Shown in pieces: positions 27,447-41,700 of a DNA stretch of 64,000 nt. Each line of letters begins with the position of its first letter. Positions within the stretch are counted from its first letter, which is position 1. A program made the position numbers and the translations under genes. The stretch covers positions 13,351,764 through 13,415,763 of the forward strand of contig NC_044499.1 in the NCBI RefSeq assembly GCF_902362185.1, in the 5' to 3' direction. The notes under the pieces were generated by a model. That model was given only the letters and a program-made list of their open reading frames with translations. It was not told the origin of the DNA and did no database searches. The stretch comes from Chanos chanos. Lineage: Eukaryota; Chordata; Actinopteri; Gonorynchiformes; Chanidae.

Positions 27447-28289
27447 GATGGTTTAGCGTATCTTCGCCAATCCCTCTTCTTACTGTTGTCTATGAAAAAT
27501 AATGATAATAATAAATAATAAGGTAAAAACAAGGATATCCTGGGATATGATTCTTCACGTTAAAAGTCAACCCGATCTGCAAGTTCTTCCGGATCCACTT
27601 CCCTACCTGTGTTAATGCTGATTGTGTTGAAGGTGTGCTGTGGGGTAGGAAAACAACTTCCTCACTTAACTCCAGTACCAGTAAGCTAATGAAAGGAAGT
27701 AAATGTGAACTTCGCTTTGGTTATTACATTAGATTTTATGGACAGATCTAGGCTTGCAAAACTCCTTCAAGATGTCCGGATTTAAATCTCAGTGTTTGAC
27801 TAAGGTAATACTTCGTCCACATTTTCTTTTCCTTCTTGTCAACTCCCAACTTCTGACGTCACGCCCTCTCTCTCCTCCTCTCTCTCCCTCTTTCTCTCTC
27901 TCTCACACACACACACACTTAGTAATTTAAAACCAATCAATAACGTGTACTTAGAATTAAATCATATTGATATGAGACCATCCGTGTCCAATATTCAAAC
28001 TCTACCTATAATATTCAGTTCGTCTACCCTCGGAACATAGTCTAGAGGTAGAAGTCACTCGGGAAGCATTCGAGAGAAATAAAATGACTAATTCCTAATC
28101 TCTCACCGTTCTGTAAACGTATGCAAATAAAGCACAAAGACGTTCCTGTCCACTTTGCATTTGCTGTGGTAATTTATTTAACAAGATAAGCTTAACAGCA
28201 ACACATAATTTTCAGTTGAATTTTTATTTTCACATTTAATATTATCAAAGTACACAATTTTGAATTTTATAATTTGAGATGCAATAAAC
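27447..28289 (-). promoter_or_regulatory. Intergenic stretch with the presumed plpp2 promoter
   Basis: About 0.8 kb separates the plpp2 start codon (27446) from the poly(A) signal of the receptor gene. It holds a CT-rich and CA-rich patch at 27866-27917 and no gene. The plpp2 promoter and 5' UTR must lie here or upstream, but no core motif could be fixed. Confidence 0.4.
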
Positions 28290-28295
28290 TTTATT
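28290..28295 (-). terminator. Candidate poly(A) signal of the receptor gene
   Basis: AATAAA on the minus strand, about 215 bases beyond the receptor stop codon at 28510. Confidence 0.5.
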
Positions 28296-28509
28296 CTGTA
28301 CACATGTGGAAACAGCCTTCATGTGAATGAGCCATCACTGTTAGAGTTCTCTAAATGTTCTGCAATGTTACAAGTTGCACCATGTGGGTCCTTCACAGTT
28401 TCACAGTTCGATGTCAGCCTCTGATTATATGGCATAGTCGAAAAACCCAGGACTCTGGCTCTCCAGGACTCCACTTATGCAACTCTGCCTTGAGACTTTA
28501 TTTATTTAT

Positions 28510-31500
28510 TTATTTTTTGGAAGATGACTGACGGCTTCTCAACATTTCTTTCCTCGGCCAAAAAAATCTGTTCCCTTTAAGGCCACAAGAGGGTGTTGTT
28601 TCAACATTCCCCTTTGTATCTGTGTAATTACACGCTGGCAAATTCCAGGAACTGGCAGCACAGACAAGGTAATCATCAGTGACAGCGGACATCAACTGTC
28701 TTTCGTCTGCAGCCGCTGTTGTTGGAACAGGCTTGGCACTTGGCCTATCTGTGCGCAGAGGCCTGGGTATCAGCAGTTTGCTGCAGGGTGGATATGACAC
28801 ATAGTGGACTGTGTCTGTCAAAACAAAGAGGGGATTTGTCAGGAATTCCAACCACAGGAAAGATGACCCAGTGGAAGTGAACCCTGGCCTTCAGCCACAG
28901 TGCTCCCATAAAGGCCACGCTACTGACTCCACTCAGGGCTCTGGGCCCTTTCCCTTTCCTCTTCCCGCAACAGCTTTATCAGCTGGAGCCTTTACATTCA
29001 GAGCCGTCTCCTCGCTGCTTACTTCTGAACAATGTCACTGCTTTTGACTTCCAGTAGATTACTCCCCCCCAAAAAACAAAAGATTTTATAACAAAGTCTT
29101 TACAGTCTGTGAGATCGTGTAATAGTCACGAGGTGGAAAACCTTGAACTGTTCACGTTGTTCTCGCAAATGTATGACAAATATCTGAAAATAAAGTACTC
29201 ACACAAATGAAAACATCTGTTGAAGAGTAGACAGATCTGAGGTAAAAGGGCCAAAATAAAGATCACTTACAAAACATATTCAAAGTATGATCTGTATCAG
29301 ATTCTGACCAAAGTCACATCCTTTGGTAAGCCATGGAAGACTAAATACCCATCTCAACTACCCATTCAAATTTGGGTACAGATGGTATTGAGTTACAGAT
29401 TAAGTTAATACCATTAATTTTATGAGACGGACTATTAAAATGGAAGGAATGAAGTGTTCTCATGCATGTCCCTGAAGTGTCAATGGTTATTCAGTTTCAT
29501 GATTCTGCTATTTAAAACTGCACAGACAAGGCAAATTTACATTGATTTATATGTGTTCCATTTCTCCCCATCAGTGTCATTGCCATTGACACAAACCGGT
29601 GGAATGAAGCTTGCTAATTTGTCGTAGCTGCAGTAATCAGACCTTGTGGTTCAGGTTCACAGAACTGGCTATGCTGGTGAGAGTGCCAGTACTGTTTATA
29701 GCCATCTTCGTAACCAGTCGATGAAGACTCCACTTCTTCACTGTCTGCCTTTGTCTGAGCTGTGTCACAGTCCCAAACTTCAGCATAGCTATAATCCATA
29801 CCGTCGATTTTGCCCAAGTGAATGACCGCACAGAAAGGTGATTTAAAAGACTTCGACACTGGGGAGGTTTTTCCTTTCTGTTGAAGAGCACAGAGCAGTA
29901 AGAATTAAAATGACCAAAAAGGAAAAAAAACCCAGCATAAAATAGCAACTATCTGAATCACGTTATCTTCCAATTCATTCTGTTCTGGTCAACTGTTTAC
30001 TTTTCAACAAACTAGTACAAAAAAACCCAAACATCTTCAACTGTATTTTGGTTCTGACATTTTGAAATACATTCTGTGAATGTAGATTTAAAAAGCCCAC
30101 TTTAGCATACATGCATCATCTTTTTTCACTGATGGGAGTAGACACGGCTTACCTGCCAAAGCTGCCCAGGGTACCAGTTGGACAGACTGCTTTTGGAGGG
30201 GTCTGGAACATTTGGGCAGATGTAGCGTTTCAACCTGATGGATGAAAACACTAAGCATGTTTTCAACACTCTTCAGTTCAGTTTAACTACAGTTAAGCAC
30301 AGTGAAAGTGAGATTATATTAACAGACTCTGTAGACCCTGCAGTGGTATTCAGTATATGGTGCATTGTCATGAACATATCAAAACAATGGGAGGATATAT
30401 CACTCACCCAATCCTCAGTATTAGAGACATCAGCACAAACACTGCAGTGCTAATGACACACCACAATATGGTTATGACTGGTATATCTCCTCTTCCTTTC
30501 TCATGCGTGCACACACACACGCGCGCACGTGCGCACACACACAGGGTAAACATACAAAAAGAAGACAAATGAAACACAAAAAAACATTAAAACTCTGTGT
30601 TCACACATACTTTTAACAAACTGAAATTTTGTGTGTGGAAGGAGAAATGTGTATGCATGAAAAACAAGCCAGTATGATTTGAATTTGAATTCTGTAAATC
30701 TGAATTTTATTGCATATTTTGAAACTGTACATCAAGTTTTGAGGTATACAATGGTGTCTACCCATTTTCTGATAGCTGATTAGCTGAAATGGAGAAAATT
30801 CAAATGACAGGATACAAGTTGGATTATATCAAATTCAATTTGAAAACATGACATATACAGTTTCAGGTCATGCAGTAAAACTCAGTTGCACAAAATTTAA
30901 ATTTAAATCATAATTGGCACATTTTGTCATTCCATACTAGTGCCCCTCAAAACCAAATCTCAATATCAACTTTTGGGGTTTATTTGAAGCAGTAAATCTT
31001 ATTTCGTCCAAACATGCGAGAGGATATGACAGGTGGGAGATGTGGTTACTGTAGACAGATGAATGCATAATCTCTGTGCATACCGACAGCCACAGTAATC
31101 CACGGACCTTCAGTGCCTCCTGCCTCTGTGTAGGCCTTAACACGGATATTGCACTGCCCAGATAATCCTGTTAATGTGAACTGGTGGACAGAGCCATCCA
31201 ATATCAATGCTGTTTGACAAAAAAAAAAAAAGATGATTTAAACATCATCTTACCATACTTTTCAAACACAACAACTATGCAACATAAAATACACATTCTT
31301 TATGTGTATAAATTCTGCATTAAATTCATTCATACATTTTCAAAGCCACTTATCCTAATTAAGGGCGCAAGGTATTGGAGCCTGTCTCAGCACTCATTGG
31401 GTGAATGGCAGGGAAACACCCTGGACAGATCGCCAGTCCATCGCAGGGTAGACACACTCACCTACAGGCAATTTAATGTCTCCAGTTCACCTAACCAGCA

Positions 31501-34500
31501 TGTCTCTGAACTGTGGTGGGAAACCAGAGCTCCCGGAGAAAACCCATGCAGACACAGGGAGAACATACAAACTCCACACTCCCCACCCGGCCGGGAATCG
31601 AACCTGGGACCTTCTTGCTGTGAGGTAACAGCGCTACCCACTGCACCACTGCACTAAATTGTTTAATTAAAAAAAGTAAGTGTGCAAAAAGTTTGGCCCT
31701 TACATTTATTTCTTCCACCAGTGTTGTACTCTAGAGAATAGTGATGGATGAAACCGCGTTGTTTGTCAATTGGCAGGGGATCCCATCTGAGAGTCACACT
31801 GCTGCTGCCAATATCCAGCACTACTACTGCTGGACCAACAGAGGGCGCTGAGAAACACATACAAAAAAGAACTTTGTGAGTTCACACTTGTAGTTCAGTT
31901 TCCTTGGACCAGACCAACTTAAAAGAAAAAAAAAGAAAGAAAGAAAGAAAAAAAAAGATACATTGCTGCATTTTAGTTCTTGAACACTTAGGTTTTCCAC
32001 TGATATTTACCATTAACCAAAAGTTGTGAACAAATACATCAAAATGCCACGTGGATGAAAAAAAATCATGCGCTGATTGGATCCAACACCAGTACCAGAA
32101 CTCAATGTGTGAGATTGCTACTATTATCAAAAGAACAAGGTATGCCTGCATAGTCTTTTCAGTGCATAGAACTAAACCTGTCCGATACCTCACAAGTACA
32201 TATTATTGTCACGCTGGTGGTGTGGTGCAGGACCCAAGTGCAAAGACACGATGGTTGACGGTGAGAAAACAGAAGGCTTTACTTAAAATGAAGACCAAAA
32301 TACAGTGCAAACTAATAACAAAACCGATAACAAAGAGGTGCAGCGTAACTGTTGTGCAAACTAACACAAACAACGATAGACCACACAAGGACCCAGCAGA
32401 CACTTCTGTCTCCCAGGCAGAGACGGCTCCAGCTCCTGACCTGGGTGCGGCGGGGCTCCCTCTCTCGGTAGGTTCTCCAGCCCCTAACCCGGGGGGGGGA
32501 ATTTTTTGGGGGGGGGCTCCCAGCCCTAGACCCAGGCACCACATGGACTGTGGTGCTGGGCCCAACCATCTCTAGGGCTGTGTCCGCTCCTGGGTCTCCT
32601 GTCTCTGCCACCCTGAATCCCCTGAATCCCCCTCTTCGAGCAGTGACTCCGAAGGAGGATGGAGGATGCGCTGCCCAGCGCGAGGAATGCGCTGCCCGGC
32701 GCACCATGGAGGGTGCGCTGCCCAGCGCGAGGAATGCGCTGCCCGGCGCACCATGGAGGGTGCGCTGCCCAGCGCGAGGAATGCGCTGCCCGGCGCACCA
32801 TGGAGGATGCGCTGCCCGGCGCGAGGGATGCGCTGCCCGGCGCACCATGGAGGATGCGCTGTCCTGCCCTGTTCCTGAGGCCGCTTTCCCGGCCCTGGTC
32901 AGCTCCCATGCTGACGCCCTGTCCAGGTCAGCTCCCATGCTGACGCCCTGTCCAGGTCAGCTCCCATGCTGACGCCCTGTCCAGGTCAGCTCCCATGCTG
33001 ACGCCCTGTCCTGGTCAGCTCCCATGCTGACGCCCTGTCCTGGTCAGCTCCCATGCTGACGCCCTGTCCTGTTCCCGAGGCCCTTTCCCCGAACCAGCTC
33101 AGCCCTCTAGCCGACGTCGAGGCTGTTTGAAGAGTTTGCTCCGTTCCTGTTCCTCTGCCGGTTTGGAAAATCTGTTCCAGCCAACCCCTCACCTGCTCGG
33201 CCGCAGAGGGGGCCCGTCGGCTGCAGCACCTTCGGTCATCCCTCTGTGCGCCCCCCCACCCACTCGGTCTGTTCTGGACTTTGTTTTTCTTTTGGGCCGT
33301 CTGGGAGCCGCCCCTTAAGGGGGGGGCTCTGTCACAACCTGCACCGCCATTTTGGACTTTTGTTTGACATGTCTTTGTGCTCCTGTTCTCTGTCTGTCTC
33401 CGCCCCTCACCTGTTCCCGTTTGTCTCATTATTACCTTGTTAATTTCACCCAATCCTGTTTTGCCCTGTTCAGTTCTCCTTCTATTTAAGTCCTAGTGTT
33501 TGCCTTGTACTTTGTCTATCGTTGTTTGTGTATTTTGCGCACTGTCTTGCTGCACCTTTTTGTTATTGGTTTTTGTTCTAGTTTTATTTGTACTTTGATC
33601 TTCAGTTCAAGTAAAGTCCTCTGTTTGTCACCTTTAACCATCGTGTCTTTGCACTTGGGTCCTGCACCACACCACCAGCGTGACAATTATCAGGATTTTG
33701 TCAGTGTTTTCTGTGGTAAACACAAAATCTAGTGTGTTTTAGAATCATTGTTTTTCAATATTGTTTTTTTTAGAATATTGTTTTTCACACTTTACACAAA
33801 CCACACCAGAGTTTGCTTGGAAGCAGTCCTAAAGTGATCTGCTGTGATTTGGTGCACACCAGAGATTGAAAGGCACCATTCACACTTGCTCAAACAAACT
33901 GCATAGACAGAGAAATCACACCAGGGTTTGGTTGTATCAGACCAAACGTGTCAAGTGTGAAAATGCCTTTAGTTGACCATTCTTCTCACAGTAGAGTGCA
34001 CCATGATCTTATAAATTAAGGCACGTTTATTTAACCGATAGTTGCAACTGGTTAACTCATTAGGTAGCCTGTTAATGGACAACATAGGCTTCTTATTGTT
34101 TATGGGACCAAAATATTGTGTGATAGAGTCCAAACTGTTCCTAACCACACACATATGCTTCTAATGATGAAATTCAAAAAAAATATTTTTTCCTCGAAAA
34201 TATGTTTTTCAGTCTGATTCTTCAGGCTCACACGCTGCTAATCTTCTAATGTAATGTAGAACAGGACAACAATCAATCCACATCAGTAATGATAGAAACA
34301 AAATGCACTTTTTGCTGACTTTTTTCTTTACATGAAATCACAAATGAAAGAGCATAACAGTTTAGGTTAGTGACCACAGATTAGTGTGATATTGCAGCTC
34401 AGGATGTGGGTTCACTAGGAGTGCTGCCAATGGCTAAGACACGCCTTGCAGCAGCAGATATATCTTAGTTTCACAAAATTACTGTTCATCTAACTCAAAT

Positions 34501-34759
34501 GATCTAAAAAGTAACGGAGCAAAACCAAACAAAAAGTGTTACATTCTGCCTGCTGTACGCTGCAGTAAGAATAATTACAGCCGTTCAATTATGTACTCGT
34601 CCCTGCAAAAAATGTTAGGTGACTGACCTCCTTGTCTGGTGAACGTAGTAACTGTGGATTTGGCCCTAGGTACTGTTCCATAGACAGCAAGAACAGATAC
34701 ATTGTATGGTATCTCAGGCTGAACACCATCTGGAATATACACACACATACACAGCACAT

Positions 34760-34798
<39 letters not shown>

Positions 34799-37700
34799 TC
34801 CATCAAACTGATAGCAAGCCTATAAAAAAAAAAAACAGCAAATGAGCATGTAAATAACTACTGAAATATAGATAACCCAGAACACATATGAGAACAGATT
34901 ACAGGTATGCTCATGTGCAGAGCGTAGGCGATTGTAAATCACCACTCTGTTGTGAAACATGTAACTCAATTAAGCAAAAAGTTCCAGAATATTCCAAGAC
35001 AATCCGAAACATTTCCAGAAAACACTGTCAATCATAGATTCCTTTCACTCACTGGAAGAGATAACAGAATAACAAAAAGTTTTCTGCTCTGCTTGTAAAA
35101 CACTGATTAGCTTCCTTGTTGACAAATGATAACACATTCATGCTTTACTATTATCTGACATAGCAGATAAAGGAATTGTGCAACACTTATTTGCCTGTAC
35201 ACAATGACCATACACCCCATAGACATGCATGCAACTCTAAAAAGGTATTCATTACTAATAAAGATTGATGCATAAGGACCCTTGTGTGCCTCATGAATGA
35301 AATACAGAAGTAGCAGCTGCTCACCTGTGATAACGAAGCTTCTAACAGATCTGTCTAGTCTTTTCCAGTGCAGACCAACACCTGAAGTGTCAAGTAGACA
35401 AAACCATTCCACAACAAAGCCACTCATTGATTGGCCAATCGTATCTGTCCATTGCACCTCCAGGCTGAAGTCACCCAGTGGAGTGACACGGATAGGAAAA
35501 GGTAATGAGGGAACTACAAAGAAGAAAAATGTGCTTAGAAAACTGTCAAAAAAAGGGATAAATAACTACTAATCAAAGACACAATCCCAGAGGTTTCATC
35601 TCAGGCCATAGGCTGTAAACGGGATTCAATTATATGCTAAATGTAGAAAAAATGCTCTTCAACATGACTTTGATTCTGCGCCTATACAATGTCACCTGTT
35701 TTTAAAGAGCCTGGGATGTGTAACTGGGCCAAAGGGGATGTCCCTGCAGAATTGAATGCAGTAAGAGTACAGGTGCAAGGCAGGCTGGGGGCACTGAAGA
35801 CACAGGAAGTACTGGAGCCATTCAGGGGTGCACAGTCCCATTGCGATTTGTCTAGCTCACTGCTGCACGATGCATCATAATGCAAAATTTGAGCATTAGC
35901 CAAAGGCCACGGCACACGCTGTTTGATAAAAACAGAAAGACAAAACTTCACTTTTTTTTCCCAAACTCATGACAGAGTCAGCAGAACTAATACAGGATGT
36001 CTTTGATCAAATGAACATGATTGTTTTTTCTCTGGTCATGGCATGAAAGTGCATAGTTAAACAAAGCGCAAAAAGACTGAAAAGACCAGTGCAGCTTATT
36101 TCCAACGGCTGTGAGAGAGTCAAACTTCAGTATTTCACATGGATCTCTGTTTAGAGTTGATAAGGTTTCTAGACAACTGCTTCCAATTAGTGCATATTCA
36201 ACAGAATTTCCCTGCAGAAGGGAGAGACTTTCCCTGCCTATTTACTGCACTAATATCCCAGATTCTCTATTTCCCTAGTGATCAGTTTTAAATCTGGAAC
36301 AAATTGATCCAGCACTTCACAGTCTCAAGTCAAATTAAAGAACAGATCAAATTATTATTAAATAAGTTAAGGTACGACACTAATGGGACTATACATCTTA
36401 TTAAGCTGAATAATTACTATAAGCTATGTTTTAAAATGGTCTGAACTATGAGGTTCCTTCCCCATGTATTGATAGGCAGTGTGGTGCAGTGTGCCAGTGT
36501 CTATCCTACGTCATGCCTTGGAAAGAGAACATTAGTTTTATGACTATCGAAACAGGGGCAGCTGGTGCTCTTTCTACAACAGGAAAAGGTTACAAGTTCC
36601 AGTGCATCCAGATTTACGCTTGTGAACACATGGATTATCCTGAATTCAGTCACGCTTTAATCTACATTGTCTGATCATTTTCTTCTGTCTATTTTGACAA
36701 GACATTGATAAAGACCCTTAGACTCACATGTTTTTCTAAACCATAGGATGTAAATAGTGTTATCAATACAATATAATTCTAATAGAGTTACTGTAAATAG
36801 CATTACCTTCCACAGGAGAGTGATGCGTCTCATTCCTTCTAAATTCACAGGTTCAATGTGTCTCCACATCTCAGGAGCTGCAGCAGGAGCTGACAGGGTA
36901 GAAAGGAAAAGACAAGTCTGTGAGGCTCTAAATTCCTTAGGCCCAAAGCTGTTCCTCATGTAGAACCACACTATGGACACTTGTTACAATTTACATGTTT
37001 GTGGTTTGGTTCAACAAGGCGAAGATCTTTTCACCTGCCAAAGTCTTCTCATCATGCCCACCTCTCCCCCTCACCTGCTTCATCTGTGGACGACTGCACA
37101 CTGGGACTCCACGCGCTCCAGTGTCTGTCAGCTCGTTTGTCTTGGGCACGAATCCTCACTGTATACGTGGTACCTGGCCAAAGTCCACACAATTCTTTAG
37201 GGTCCTCCTGAATGGGTATATTCACAGTGTGGGGCCGGGGCTATAAGACAATACAGATACAAAACACCATGTTCTTCAATCCATCCAAACCCAATAAACC
37301 AAGAGGCCAGTTTATTGGTACACCACTTCATTCACAAAAATGGATCGCCAACAGTCAATCACATGCCCGTGGCTTGCTATGTAAAATACGTAGGCAGGCA
37401 CTGAGGAATCCAGTTACTGTTACTGTTTGACTGAATGGGCAAAATGAATAACCTAATTGATGTCAAGGGTGCTGGTTCAAGAATCTCCTGTGCTTTTCAT
37501 GCACAACACAGTCAAAGGTTTAATGAAAACGGGGAGAAAAAAAAGAAGCATGCCGTAGGCAGAAGTCCCATGGTGAAACAGCTTGTTGATGAGATGTTGC
37601 TGGAGATTTGAAAGAGCTGCGTAAGCAAAGAGGCAAACGACAGCAAAAGGCAGAACTGTAGTTCAGCATGCATTAATTGTCATAGCTTGTCATGAATGGG

Positions 37701-38675
37701 CTATAGCAGTGGCTGATCACACAGGGTTGCGCGGCTGTCAGCTAAAAACAAGAACGAAACAGCACTGGTTAGTGTGTGATCACCTACATGGAGCAAATGA
37801 GGAGTTGAGAAACATTTGAAGTCATCCTGGTTTCTGCTGCATCATGCTTGATGGATTTATTCAGGACGTATGATAAGCAGCGTGAATCTATAGATTGATT
37901 CAGCCTAATTGGTAGCTGTACCGGCAGGAGGGGCTGAGGAATTTTTCCTCGCTATACAACAAGTTTGGTGAGCGACGTTTGAATGCCAAAGCATGTCTGA
38001 ACATTTCTGTTACTCAGATGCATCTCTTCTCCTTGATAGTCCCAGCAGGACAGAAGCACTTTCTCACAAAGCACATACTGCTTCTGATTGCATCCAGTCA
38101 GCACGGACCGACATCCCTGAGGAATGCTTCCCCCATTGACTAGAACCCATGCTATTCTGGAGGCATAGAAGATCCAACCTGGTGCTGGATGAATGTATTT
38201 CACTAATTGACCGTGTAGTGCATTTTTCCTCCCTTTTAGAGGCTAAATTATTCCATAAGCATGAAAGGACGCACACATGCATGGGGAGAAGGATAGTTCA
38301 GACCAAAAAAAAACTACAGAGCGATAATCACAATCAACGCCATTTTGTTCCTCCACAAGGCACTAAACCAGATGCTACTTCCTTCACCCTTTTATAAGTT
38401 TAACTGTGCATGTGCATAAAAGTCCACATAAAGGGAATTGTGTATAGAGTTGCTTAAGGCAAGTATGGGGGCTTCAGACCTGTTGAGGTGTGCTGAACTC
38501 TAACTGGAGGACTCCATGTCTCCACTCCTCTTTTAGACTAGAAGGTATATGAGAGGATGTTAGTTTACTCCACCCCACACGCAGACATCTGGGCCTCCCT
38601 GGTAGCTTTTCAGCCCAGATCTTTTCCAGAGGATACAGCTTAACTGCTCAAAAAATACGCAGCAAAAAGAAATGA

Positions 38676-38711
<36 letters not shown>

Positions 38712-41700
38712 AAGATGTGGATTAAACAGATGACACGCAGTTTTCCGCATGTAATTATATACTCAATTCACTCATTTAGTGGGTGAATTCACCTCACTAG
38801 AAAGCTAAGGTACTTGGGAGACAGTACCATCCAAGATGCCATTGAGACATCGCCGGGGTGACCTGATACTTCCTCTGGGTCCGTGCGCCAGCACATCCAC
38901 GCAGTAGAATCCTCGCACTGTATCGATGGTCACTGAACAGGAAGTCGCCTTCGTAGTACAAGAGCCCATGGCCTGAAAGAAGGCGCCATTCTGATCCACA
39001 GTTCTGGTCAAAACCATTTGACACATGTGCATCAGTCAAATTTTAAAAGAAGAAAATGTGTTCATTTAAGAAATTGTAAATTATTAAGGAACAAAAATGT
39101 TTTATGTATTATACTTTGTTTAGTCTGTGACTCCACAGAAATCTTTGAGGAAGAAAAAAAAGAGAGCCTTATTATTTCTGTCTGCTTCAAAAGACTCTTG
39201 GTAATACCTTATAAGAGCAAGAAACATATGGAGAAACAACTTAGTTGTGGAAGCAGATAGCTTTCTTACAGGATCCCTCTCTAAGTCCTCAAACACTAAA
39301 ACCAAAACTAGCCTTCAGCAAAGGTAAGCATTATATAAGAAGTCCTCCATGACATATACTTTCATAAACTAAGCAGTATTGCTGATTTCAAATACTGATA
39401 TTTATCACAAATCAGTCCCTGACTTGCTGACTTGTATAAAAACTTGCATGCAAAGTGCTCCTTTTTTTTTCCTTCTTCCTCTTTTTTTTAAAAACACGTC
39501 AGTTTTCTGATCAAAGCTAGGTTCTTAAAGGTAAAAGGCCACGAGATCTGTCCATTTATCTGGAACAGGTATTTATAAATAGGTCTATGTCTTCATCACC
39601 TCAAGATGTCAACCTGTATCAGTTTTCAGATCAAAGCTAGGGGCACCACTTCCCTTCCTGCCGTACCTTAGCCTTCTCATCTCCACCCGCTCTTCCTGTT
39701 TATAAGACCGCTGCTAACATGAATGACATATGAAAAGTTTACCTCACAGTGAAACACTTACTTGTTCATTCAAAGTCCTGTTCCCTTTCTCATTTGGTCT
39801 GAATGCTATAGCATGTTTATTTTAATGCAATTTGACTCCAAACCCTCTGATATCCCCATCTTTGGCTGAGAGTTTTGGGCTCCATTAATATTACCTATCT
39901 TTTAGTTCTTAAAGGTAAAAGGCCTCGAGATCTGTCCATTTATCTGGAACAGGTATTTATAAATAGGTCTATGTCTGCATCACCTCAAGATGTCAACCTG
40001 TATCTGTTTTCTGATCAAAGCTAGGGGCACCACTTCCCTTCCTGCCGTACCTTAGCCTTCTCATCTCCACCCGCTCTTCCTGTTTATAAGACCGTCGCTA
40101 ACATGAACGACATATGAAAAGTTTACCTCACAGTGAAACACTTACTTGTTCATGCAATGTCCTGTTCCCTTTCTCATTTGGTCTGAATGCTATAGCATGT
40201 TTAATTTAATGCAATTTGACTCCAAACCCTCTGATATCCCCATCTTTGGCTGAGAGTTTTTGGGCTCCATTAATATTACCTGTCTTTTAGTTCTTAAAGG
40301 TAAAAGGCCACGAGATCTGTCCATTTATCTGAAACTGGTACTTATAAATAGGTCTATGTCTTCATCACCTCAAGATGTCAACCTGTAGGTCTACGAGAAT
40401 TACAGCATAAAAAAAGCTTGTTTAGTGCTAGGTTAATAGGATAGCTGTTCTGGAATGAGTTAGTCACAGAGATATTTGGCACCGCCCCCAAAGAAGCTGA
40501 CGGCTAGTGACTCATTTAATGCCTTATTTTTAAAAGGGAAAATTCCACAGTCATCCAGAGAGCACTAAATAGAAATAGTAATTGCAAAAACATTAAAATC
40601 TCTGAATTTGATGGATTCTTGTAGCTTTCTGGAGCTCAGCAGATAGCAGCATAAAATAACATGATGCACTTGTTCTTCATTGTGGATTTTTAGCAATGAG
40701 TAAAAGATATAACTGTTTAAATTTAGTACCATCATGTAAACATGACATGTCAATGTGAAACATTGTCAACAGGAGTCCTAATGATTCAGACTGTTCTCTG
40801 ACCATCTAAAGAATAAATTAGATAAGTGTGAAAGGCTGAATGAAATGTTTTCTGGAAGGCCACACAAACACAACAAATCAGGACAAACACAACAAATCCA
40901 GTTTCTCAACTTGGACACTACTCAGTTGAGAAATGTCTGTTGGACGTCTACAGCAGACTGAACAGGGTATGAGCACCACCTTACCTGTTGACATTTAAAG
41001 TATAATTGAAGATTTCCAATGCATTATTCCCTGGCTCCCAGTGGCAGGTGATATTGGCGTGCTCCATGAGCTCACACTGGCTGATGACAGGTGTCTGTGA
41101 AGGGGCTGTAAGCGTACACATGGGATTACTGAGAGAGGTGTCTGTGAAAGCCAGATGAACACATAATGAATGAACTGGACATCATCAACAACAGCTCTGG
41201 TTATTAATCAAAAGTTTGCACAGACACAGCACGCAGTCCAGTATTAGGCAGCGTGTATGTCGGCCTATCAAATATTAATTAGTTTAATTTCGGTAAATGT
41301 TCACTTTTACCACCGTTTTAAATTGAGATGACAGGAGAGGTAAAATCATCATCGCTACATATATTATGAGATCAACGTCAACCCTTCAACATGCTTGTTT
41401 TACAGACCAAACATAAACTACTTGCGAAGCATTTAAGCTACATATCTAACGCACGTGATTCAACTGAAAATAATGACATGCTTAAAATACATGCGCAACT
41501 GACAGCAAACAATACCGAACTAAATCTGTTTAAATTCAGAGATGAACGTAAAATCCTAACTAAATAGGCCTATTCAATAATATCAAATCTTTCCTGTAAA
41601 TATGATCCTGGAGTATACTGTCTCATGACAGTGACCACAGACACAAATCTGAAACAAACAAACAAACAAAAAACATTCTCTTACCTAAACCAAAAATCAT

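Larger units (their letters stand above)
32206..33686. mobile_element. 1.48 kb non-autonomous DNA transposon with long inverted ends
   Basis: The left end starts TTGTCACGCTGG and the right end finishes with its inverse. The ends match as inverted repeats over the first 50-60 bases almost perfectly and in weaker form much further in. TTA flanks both sides (32203-32205 and 33687-33689), consistent with a 3-bp target duplication as in PIF/Harbinger elements, though three bases is weak evidence. The interior has no transposase, is GC-rich unlike its surroundings, and carries two minisatellites. It lies in the receptor intron between exons 9 and 10. Confidence 0.75.

Noticed and set aside
32312-32972. 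Several long GC-rich open frames on both strands
   Set aside because: They are generated by the 47-bp and 29-bp minisatellites inside a transposon. Frames are open on both strands because of base composition.
39521-40388. CRISPR-like array
   Set aside because: The units are 384 bp and contiguous, without short repeats and unique spacers. The host is a vertebrate.
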